A stretch of 64,000 nt of DNA from JBBBNV01 sp037137075 (GTDB taxonomy: Bacteria > Bacillota > Bacilli > Paenibacillales > NBRC-103111): NCBI RefSeq assembly GCF_037137075.1, contig NZ_JBBBNV010000001.1:310001-374000 (forward strand), in the 5' to 3' direction. Made by a program: the position numbers and the translations under genes. Of this stretch, positions 58,075-64,000 are shown piece after piece; position 1 is the first letter of the stretch, and every line of letters begins with the position of its first letter. The notes below the pieces were generated by a model, which searched no databases, had not been told where the DNA came from, and saw nothing but the letters and a program-made list of their open reading frames with translations.

Positions 58075-59571
58075 CTATCGGCGCGGATCAGGCTTGACTA
58101 AGGGGAATCTGACTGTAAAAGTGGTCCCCTCCCCCTTACGGCTGTCCGCCTGAATCGTGCCCTTCATTGCGCTGACCAGATGCTTCACAATGGTCAGCCC
58201 GAGACCTGTGCCTTCCGTATGAAGGCCCCGCGACTGATCCGCCTTGTAAAACCTTTCCCAAATCCGGGACAGCTGCTCCTCGTCCATACCGATTCCCGTA
58301 TCGGCAACGATAATTTCCGCCTCGTCCCCCCGCTGCTGCAGGGAGAGCCGGATGGTCCCTCCCTCGGGCGTAAATTGAATGGCGTTATAGAGCAGATTTT
58401 GTAAAATTTGCACGAAGCGATCCGGGTCTAGCGTGCAAACAAGCGGACGTGTCCCTGCCGCGGGAAGCATGGTGCGCAGCTCCAGCCGTTTCTCGTGCAG
58501 CCGGGTGGAGACGACCTCCAGCACCTCGCCTACCTTCTCCTCCAAGCGGACCCGCTCCAGCCGCTCTTCTCCGCCGCCGTTCTGGATGCGCGCCAAATCC
58601 AGCAAATCCGTCACGAGCCGCTGCAGGCGCAGCACTTCCCCATGGCAAATAGCCAAGTAGCGGTCCACCTGATCCTCCGGCACGAGTTTGTCGGATAACG
58701 CTACAATCAGCCCGCGCAGTGTGGTCAGCGGCGATCGAAGCTCGTGCGACACCGTCGCCAGAAACTCCTTGCGAGTATCCTCCCACTGCTGAAGCTGGTC
58801 CACCATCACATTGAAGCTGCGAGCCAGGCTGCCGAATTCATCCTTCGACTGGACCGGAACCCGCACCGTAAAATCCCCCTGGGTCATCGCCTCCGCAGCC
58901 AAATTCATTCGCCGGAGCGGCCCGGCCAGACGGCGCGAAATCAACAGCAAAATGAATGCGACAGCAAGCAGGGAGAAAACCAGCGGGAGCAGTAAATTAA
59001 GCCGGAACGCGCTGATGGCCGAGCTAATCTCGCTGACAGGGAGAAGCATGAATATAATATAGCGCTTGTCGTTGACCGCGGTCGGCTTGTAATAGACCAA
59101 AAAGCTCGTATCCGGGGATTTCTCGTCCAGCTTCGGTACAATCGTATGGCCGGATTCACCGCGCAGCGCCCACATGAAAGGGGCATCGAGCGTCTTGGGG
59201 ATTACCGTATTGGGCGAGTCATTCGTGCTGGAATCCAGCGTCCCGTTCTCGTCAACGACCCACACGAACCCGGTGAAGCTGCGGCCGATTAACCGGACGC
59301 CCAGCTTCAGCTCACGAACCGACAACGAGCCCTCCTCCTGTGAGGAGAGCAGCTTGACCACTTCCTCCGAACGCGAGGAAAGCAGCTCGATTTTATCCTT
59401 ATAGACCAGATCTGTGAAATAATAATTCCAGAACGCGACCAGGCTGACAAAGAAAATAGCGCATGTAAGCAAAAAAGACATAAACACTTTCACATAAAAG
59501 CTTCGCAGCCATTTGGATTGCTTCAAGGCACGGACAGCGGCCGACAGGGCAAGCTGCAGGCGCCTGATCAT
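58075..59571 (-). CDS. Sensor histidine kinase
   Basis: A 498-residue membrane kinase. Helices at about 27-50 and 192-211 flank a 140-residue extracellular sensor of unclear ligand (single-Cache-like, with GFVWVVDENGTLDSSTND). HAMP (RRLAGPLRRMNLAAEAMTQGDFTVRV) leads to the dimerisation helix with phosphorylated His276 in VSHELRSPLTTLR, then the ATP domain with N box LQNLLYNAIQFTPEGG, G1 DTGIGM, and G2 GTGLGLTIVKHL. Its start overlaps the response regulator stop by four bases. It probably controls the efflux operon next to it. Confidence 0.95.
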   Translation of the reverse strand: MIRRLQLALSAAVRALKQSKWLRSFYVKVFMSFLLTCAIFFVSLVAFWNYYFTDLVYKDKIELLSSRSEEVVKLLSSQEEGSLSVRELKLGVRLIGRSFTGFVWVVDENGTLDSSTNDSPNTVIPKTLDAPFMWALRGESGHTIVPKLDEKSPDTSFLVYYKPTAVNDKRYIIFMLLPVSEISSAISAFRLNLLLPLVFSLLAVAFILLLISRRLAGPLRRMNLAAEAMTQGDFTVRVPVQSKDEFGSLARSFNVMVDQLQQWEDTRKEFLATVSHELRSPLTTLRGLIVALSDKLVPEDQVDRYLAICHGEVLRLQRLVTDLLDLARIQNGGGEERLERVRLEEKVGEVLEVVSTRLHEKRLELRTMLPAAGTRPLVCTLDPDRFVQILQNLLYNAIQFTPEGGTIRLSLQQRGDEAEIIVADTGIGMDEEQLSRIWERFYKADQSRGLHTEGTGLGLTIVKHLVSAMKGTIQADSRKGEGTTFTVRFPLVKPDPRR

Positions 59572-60302
59572 CCTTTATGCACCTCGAAGCTGTAGCCGAC
59601 GCCCCAGTACGTCTCAATGCGCCAGCCGTCGTGGCTGCCGAGCTTTTTGCGGATATTTTTGACGTGAGCGTCCACAGTGCGTGTACCTCCCTGGAAATCA
59701 TAGTTCCATACATGCGCAAGCAGCTCTTCTCTGGAAAATACACGGTTCGGACTGCTCGCCATGAAGTACAGCAGCTCCGTTTCCTTCAGTGTTAAATCCT
59801 GCCGCCTCCCATCGACCATGACCTTATACTGGTCCAAATCAACGAGCAGCGTCCGGTAATCGACAACTCTGGCGGAGGCCGACGGAGGGGCAGCATCCAC
59901 CGGATCGGCAGACAGCTGCTGCCGGGTGCGGCGCAGCACCGCTTTCATCCTTGCCATCAGCTCATACGGATCGAAGGGCTTTACAATATAGTCGTCAATG
60001 CCCAGATTAAAGCCGCGCAGCTTGTCCGTAACCTCCCCCTTGGCGGTAAGCATAATGACCGGTGTCTGGTTCACCGGCGCTTTCATTGCCCGCAGCCGTT
60101 CGCAGATGTCGAAGCCCGAGAGCTCCGGGAGCATAACATCCAGCAGCAGCAGCTGAGGCGCCTGTGCCTCCACCTGCGCTAGCGCATCCAGCCCGTGGTG
60201 GAACACGACGCTGCTGAAGCCTGCATGCTGGACATACAGACGGATGACCTCGCAAATATGCGGCTCATCATCCACAATAAAAATCGGGGCGTTCTCGCTC
60301 AT
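59568..60302 (-). CDS. Response regulator, OmpR/PhoB family
   Basis: A 244-residue regulator. The receiver domain has the acidic pair DDEP, phosphorylated Asp55 in LLLLDVMLPELSG, and the conserved Lys in MLTAKGEV. The C-terminal winged helix (about 150-240) has LTLKETELLYFMASSPNRVFSREELLAHVW and TVDAHVKNIRKKLG. Its ATG shares one base with the stop of the DUF309 gene (TGATG), and its own end overlaps the kinase start, so the three are one operon. GGGGAAG is the ribosome site. Confidence 0.95.
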   Translation of the reverse strand: MSENAPIFIVDDEPHICEVIRLYVQHAGFSSVVFHHGLDALAQVEAQAPQLLLLDVMLPELSGFDICERLRAMKAPVNQTPVIMLTAKGEVTDKLRGFNLGIDDYIVKPFDPYELMARMKAVLRRTRQQLSADPVDAAPPSASARVVDYRTLLVDLDQYKVMVDGRRQDLTLKETELLYFMASSPNRVFSREELLAHVWNYDFQGGTRTVDAHVKNIRKKLGSHDGWRIETYWGVGYSFEVHKG

Positions 60303-60856
60303 CAGGCTTCCCCTCTTTCCAGACGCCGCTTATCCAGCTGCTTCCGCCGTTCCTCGATAACCTCCGTACGGTCACGCAGCGTATGACGATGGACCACCTG
60401 GGGATCGTTCATCCGGCTTGGCGCGCCCCAGCTTACGCCCAGACTCTCGCAGCGGGCCTGTGCCAGCTTTAGCAGCTCCGGATCGCGAATGGGAATATCA
60501 AAATCGGAGTAGGCTGCCTTTTCCCCGGTGCCCCTGCTGCATTTCACTTGAATTAGCCGATCCTGCAGCCCCGCATGCAGCGCAGAGCTGTCTACCCCGA
60601 GCTGCTCCAGCTGCTCCACATGCAAGTGCCGGACTGCGGCGGCGAGCATTTTCTCCGCTCCCGCGTCGTTGCCTCGCCGCTGGTGATACAGACCGACCGC
60701 CACCTGGATGAAGCCGAGCCAGGCCTCCCGATACGGATGATCTGGCTCTTCCTTCCAATATTCCTCCAAAACCTCATGGCATTCGAATAAATCCCGGTCC
60801 CCGTGAAAATGAGCCAGGAACGTAATATATTCCGCTGGATAATGAATTTGTGTCAT
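60302..60856 (-). CDS. DUF309 protein
   Basis: A 184-residue soluble helical protein. It has the DUF309 signature HGDRDLFECHEVLEEYWK near residue 17, followed by WLGFIQVAVGLYHQRRGNDAGAEKML. The family has a His/Glu-rich bundle that may bind metal and no proven function. The C-terminal third (RCESLGVSWGAPSRMNDPQVVHRHTL) is more basic than in short members. GGGGGAAG precedes the ATG. It heads the two-component operon and overlaps the regulator by one base, which is unusual company and hints at a link in control or function. Confidence 0.88.
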   Translation of the reverse strand: MTQIHYPAEYITFLAHFHGDRDLFECHEVLEEYWKEEPDHPYREAWLGFIQVAVGLYHQRRGNDAGAEKMLAAAVRHLHVEQLEQLGVDSSALHAGLQDRLIQVKCSRGTGEKAAYSDFDIPIRDPELLKLAQARCESLGVSWGAPSRMNDPQVVHRHTLRDRTEVIEERRKQLDKRRLERGEA

Positions 60857-61000
60857 GCTTCCCCCATTCTGCCGACAAACTGAGGAATAAACCCGGCAAG
60901 ATTAGAAAATGATGTAAACAGGTGAAACCGATAGCTCGGTGTTACGTAGTAAACTATTGTACCAATATAGTAAAAATACTCTTTGGGAGGCAAACAAGCA

Positions 61001-61435
61001 ATGAAAAAGTGGACACTTCTGCTGACGGCAATTGTTCTTGCATTTGCTTTCAGCACTTCAGCGACAGTTGAAGCGAAGCCGAAATCCGGCGGTTCGTATT
61101 CTTCGCCGAAGAAATCGTTCGACTCGAACACGACGCAAAACAAAGATAGCGGCGTGACCAAGACCGAGCCGACAAAGCAAGGCACGACAGGCTCCACAAC
61201 GCCTGCCGCCACCAAGCCCGGATTTTTCAGCGGCGGTTTAATGAAAGGACTTCTCATCGGCGGTCTGGCCGGCATGCTGTTCGGCGGCTTGTTCGGTGAC
61301 ATGGGCTTCCTCGGCAACATTCTCGGCCTGCTCATCAATGTGGCAGCCATTGTGATTGTCATCATGCTTATCCGTAAAATTGTCGTTTATTTTATGGATA
61401 AACGCAAGCGCACTAAAGAGAGGTATCAGCCATAA
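61001..61435 (+). CDS. Secreted/membrane hypothetical protein with glycine-rich membrane segment
   Basis: A 144-residue protein. A signal peptide (about 1-25, ending in TVEA) is followed by a Ser/Thr/Lys-rich linker of about 45 residues, a glycine-rich hydrophobic stretch (GGLMKGLLIGGLAGMLFGGLFG) and a second hydrophobic helix (ILGLLINVAAIVIVIMLIRKIVVYF), ending in a basic tail. The layout resembles the N-terminal half of Tim44-like secreted proteins, but the Tim44 domain is missing. GGGAGG lies before the ATG at 61001; a codon at 60983 is unlikely. It shares one base with the next gene. Confidence 0.75.
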   Translation: MKKWTLLLTAIVLAFAFSTSATVEAKPKSGGSYSSPKKSFDSNTTQNKDSGVTKTEPTKQGTTGSTTPAATKPGFFSGGLMKGLLIGGLAGMLFGGLFGDMGFLGNILGLLINVAAIVIVIMLIRKIVVYFMDKRKRTKERYQP

Positions 61436-61713
61436 TGCAATTAAACGAGCAGGAAATCATCAACGCAGTATGCCTGAATATGGCAGAGCGCAAGCAGGTA
61501 CAGCCTACGGCTGTGGAAGTGCAGCTGCACTGGAGCGAGGATCTCGGCTTTTCGGCCGAGGTTGTCGTTGAGGGCCGCAGCCAATATTTGGTACAGGCCA
61601 ACCTGCTGGAAGCCATTGAACGCTACATGCTGAACGTGCATGGACAGCGGGTGTACCGCAGCCAAATCGAGCTTGATTTGGAAGACGAAATCTTCGCGCG
61701 GATTACCGCATAG
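61435..61713 (+). CDS. DUF2653 (YxcD-like) protein
   Basis: A 92-residue soluble protein with the YxcD-like pattern: start LNEQEIINAVCLNMAERKQVQPTAVEVQL, a W-x-E-D-x-G-F-S-A-E-V strand, and a long helix with LVQANLLEAIERYMLNVHG. The fold is probably a small alpha/beta domain of unknown function. Its ATG overlaps the last base of the upstream gene stop (TAATG), so translation is coupled. A terminator follows 37 bases later. Confidence 0.85.
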   Translation: MQLNEQEIINAVCLNMAERKQVQPTAVEVQLHWSEDLGFSAEVVVEGRSQYLVQANLLEAIERYMLNVHGQRVYRSQIELDLEDEIFARITA

Positions 61714-61749
61714 CTTAAGCACCGTGCTGTGCTGCAACAACCAACCATA

Positions 61750-61787
61750 AGCAGTCTCCGTTTTCGGACGGGGGCTGCTTTTTTATG
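61750..61787 (+). terminator. Terminator after the DUF2653 gene
   Basis: AGCAG pairs with CTGCT, with an inner CCGT/ACGG stem, followed by six T. Confidence 0.85.
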
Positions 61788-61908
61788 CTCACATGGCCCC
61801 TGCCCATTCTCGTGATTTACAAAAAAAGGATATCTCAAAACCGCAACTATTTCTTCCTTCGTAGAGTATAGATTACTAGATTAATAGAAGGAGGAACAAC
61901 CAGGAGGA

Positions 61909-63810
61909 ATGAGTAAAAAAAGATGGATTAGCGCCGCACTGTCATTCGCCCTCATGATGCAGGGAACTGTGCTGACTGCGGCTGCAGCGGATAAAACGAC
62001 CAAATACCGTGTGTATCAAAACGACCAGCTGCTGCAGGAGTTCAACAGCACTGCGAGTGCAATACAATATGCCCGCCGGTGGTCCAGCAGCCACGTAGAG
62101 GAAATCGGAACGCGTACGTGGATCTGGGACAATTTGCCCCGGTACAAAGTATATCAGTATGATGCCGGCATAGGTGAATTCCAAACCTTGGCCGAAGCCA
62201 TCCAAGAGGCCAAGAAATGGGGCCATGCCAGCATCCGGGACCTGCAATCCAGCGGGTGGGAATGGAACAATTACCCCCGTTACCGGTTGTATCAGGGGGA
62301 TATGACGCTCGACGGCTGGGAATTTCAGACGCTGAAGGAGGCCCAGGCCGAGGCGGCCAAATGGTCCGGCGCTCACATTATCGATTTGGCCAACAACACC
62401 TGGATTTGGGATAACATAACAGCTACCCAAAAAGCCGCCCTTCGCGCCGGGGACAAAACCTATCGTGTTATGCAGGGCAGCTATACCCAAGACAGCTGGA
62501 CCTTCGCTTATTTGGAGGATGCCGTGCAGGAGGCGCTTAGCTGGGCCGGTTCCAGCGTGGTCCGGGAAGATACGAAACAAACCGTTTACCGCAATGATGC
62601 GCCGTATATTGTCCTTCAGAATAGCCAGACGCTGGATGCCTTTATCAGTCTCGATGCAGCAATCGCCTATGCCAAGCAGTGGGGCCATGCCCGCGTCATC
62701 ACTGACGGCCGCACCATCTGGACGAATTCGCCTTATTATCAAGTGTATCAAAATGATACGCTGATCGGAGAATACAGCACGGTTGCCGCGGCTCTTGGCT
62801 ATGCTGCCGGGTACGCCAATGCGTCGATCGCCACACTTGACGGCAAGCAGCTGTGGAACAATTTCCGCAAGCTCCAGCTATGGGGCTGGAACGGGGTTTC
62901 ATCCGCAGATACGATTAAGACGCAGCTCTCTGCTGTACAAGGACTCGATGTCAACTCTCCGACCTGGTTCCAGCTCGCTGACGCAAGCGGCAAGCTTACC
63001 GACAATTCCAGCAAGGATATGGTCGCCTACCTGAAGCAGCGGGGCCATCAGGTGCATGCCTTGGTCCATAATCAATTCGATGCTTCGCTGACCAGCGCGT
63101 TTCTGGCCAATGACGCCGCTGTACAATCGTTTGTAACCAATCTTGTGGAACGGGCCGCCGCTCTTGGCATCGATGGACTCAACATTGATTTTGAGAATTT
63201 GGCCGGAAAGGACCGCGCGGCGTTCACCGCTTTTATGAAAAAGCTGACAGACAGCGCCCATGCCAAGGGCCTGGTGGTGTCCGTGGATTTACCGCGTGGC
63301 AGTATAAAATGGAATCATCTGACAGCCTTCGATCATGAGAAGCTTGGAGCCATGGTCGATTACATCGTCACGATGACCTATGATCAGAACTGGTCCTCCG
63401 GGCCGACCGCGGGATCGGTAGCCGGACTGGACTGGGTGGAGCAAGGCGTTCAGGAATTTTTGTCTTACGGCATTCCGCGCGACAAGCTGATTATGGGCAT
63501 CCCGTTCTATGTGCGGGAATGGAAAATCGACAGTAGCGGCGGTCTGGTCTCAAGCCGCGCCGTCCTGATGAAGCAGCTGTCCGATCTGATCAAAAGCAAA
63601 AATGCGAAGCTCACCTGGGACAGCACTTACGGGCAATACAAAGCGGAATACACAGAGGATGGCTATACCTTCGTGCTGTGGATGGAAACCGAGGAAACCG
63701 TCAAAGCGCGGCTGGCCATTGCCAAGAAATATGAGCTCGCCGGAGTAGCCGCATGGCGTCTGGGCTACGAGCAGTCCGATTTATGGACGATGCTGCTGCA
63801 GGAGAAATAA
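61909..63810 (+). CDS. Secreted GH18 glycosidase with six N-terminal repeats
   Basis: A 633-residue exported enzyme. The signal peptide (1-27) is followed by six repeats of about 45 residues (32-76, 78-122, 124-170, 184-229, 231-274, 276-319), each with a Y-x-V-[YM]-Q start, an A-[IV]-x-x-A-x-x-W helix and mostly a W-x-W-x-N end. From about 322 a GH18 barrel follows with catalytic motif DGLNIDFEN (Glu429, Asp427), MTYDQNW and a C-terminal GVAAWRLGYEQSDLW. It resembles the SleL/YaaH group, which acts on N-acetylglucosamine bonds in peptidoglycan or cortex, with the LysM domains replaced by these repeats. Two AGGAGG sites precede the ATG, one only a base away. Confidence 0.93.
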   Translation: MSKKRWISAALSFALMMQGTVLTAAAADKTTKYRVYQNDQLLQEFNSTASAIQYARRWSSSHVEEIGTRTWIWDNLPRYKVYQYDAGIGEFQTLAEAIQEAKKWGHASIRDLQSSGWEWNNYPRYRLYQGDMTLDGWEFQTLKEAQAEAAKWSGAHIIDLANNTWIWDNITATQKAALRAGDKTYRVMQGSYTQDSWTFAYLEDAVQEALSWAGSSVVREDTKQTVYRNDAPYIVLQNSQTLDAFISLDAAIAYAKQWGHARVITDGRTIWTNSPYYQVYQNDTLIGEYSTVAAALGYAAGYANASIATLDGKQLWNNFRKLQLWGWNGVSSADTIKTQLSAVQGLDVNSPTWFQLADASGKLTDNSSKDMVAYLKQRGHQVHALVHNQFDASLTSAFLANDAAVQSFVTNLVERAAALGIDGLNIDFENLAGKDRAAFTAFMKKLTDSAHAKGLVVSVDLPRGSIKWNHLTAFDHEKLGAMVDYIVTMTYDQNWSSGPTAGSVAGLDWVEQGVQEFLSYGIPRDKLIMGIPFYVREWKIDSSGGLVSSRAVLMKQLSDLIKSKNAKLTWDSTYGQYKAEYTEDGYTFVLWMETEETVKARLAIAKKYELAGVAAWRLGYEQSDLWTMLLQEK

Positions 63811-63929
63811 ATCCGCTCTTATCCTTTACTACATTTACTACAAAAATCATGTATGATGTTATTCACAGTGATGACCTGAGCCTCATTTTCAATCACTGCG
63901 TCTAGCTTCTAGCTGCTTGATGTAACAAT

Positions 63930-63977
63930 AAAACCAGGTACAGCGCCGTCATTCGGACAGCATGTACCTGGTTTTTG
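63930..63977 (+). terminator. Terminator after the GH18 gene
   Basis: AAACCAGGTACA pairs with TGTACCTGGTTT around a 20-base loop, followed by T. A weaker hairpin (CAGTGAT/ATCACTG, near 63877-63899) lies before it. Confidence 0.85.
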
Positions 63978-64000
63978 CCGGTTAACCGGAAATAATCATA

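Overview
The window comes from a spore-forming Firmicute of the Paenibacillus kind. The evidence is a set of sporulation and germination genes (tlp, spoVK, cotE, a gerA-type operon), Gram-positive ribosome-binding sites (AGGAGG-like) before nearly every gene, Bacillus-type SOS boxes and a GlnR box. Gene order matches Bacillus subtilis in several blocks: cotE-mutS-mutL-miaA-hfq, spoVK-hflX-ynbB-glnR-glnA, and lexA divergent from yneA and a ynzC-like gene. The window is draft quality: a 33-base run of N (15246-15278) lies inside hflX and preserves the frame.

Layout. (1) 1-7.4 kb: the cut start of a CidA/LrgA gene, a YbjQ protein, the spore protein Tlp, rnz coupled to a full-length metH, and mtnD with a clear promoter. 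metH and mtnD both serve the methionine cycle. (2) 7.8-10.8 kb: a HAD phosphatase, a small membrane protein, a ynzC-like gene, and yneA divergent from lexA across a dense cluster of LexA boxes. (3) 11.2-31.3 kb: a long minus-strand block of core genes: glnA, glnR, ynbB, hflX, spoVK, an esterase, a secreted cyclophilin, PBP1A, hfq, miaA, a methyltransferase, mutL, an S41 protease, mutS and a COOH-NH2 ligase-like gene. (4) 31.4-43.6 kb: cotE and a chemoreceptor, then a plus-strand germinant receptor operon (A, C, small D-like, B), a TIM-barrel sugar isomerase-like gene, and two tandem GMC oxidoreductases, the second with an N-terminal LysM domain. (5) 43.7-51.2 kb: an ArAE-type membrane protein, an SsuABC-like ABC importer, a DUF1992 protein, an esterase, an M32 carboxypeptidase and a HesB-like protein. 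(6) 51.4-60.9 kb: a DUF309 / response regulator / histidine kinase operon, followed on the same strand by a lipoprotein / HlyD / ATPase / FtsX-like permease / large secreted beta-rich protein operon. (7) 61-64 kb: two small genes and a secreted GH18 glycosidase with six N-terminal repeats.

The most unusual material is the LysM-GMC fusion with its neighbours, the amidoligase-like gene beside cotE, the MacAB-like operon that ends in a large secreted protein, the six-repeat GH18 enzyme, and a dispersed intergenic repeat with two copies that share 26 identical bases about 5.5 kb apart. No tRNA, rRNA, CRISPR array, insertion sequence or prophage was recognised.
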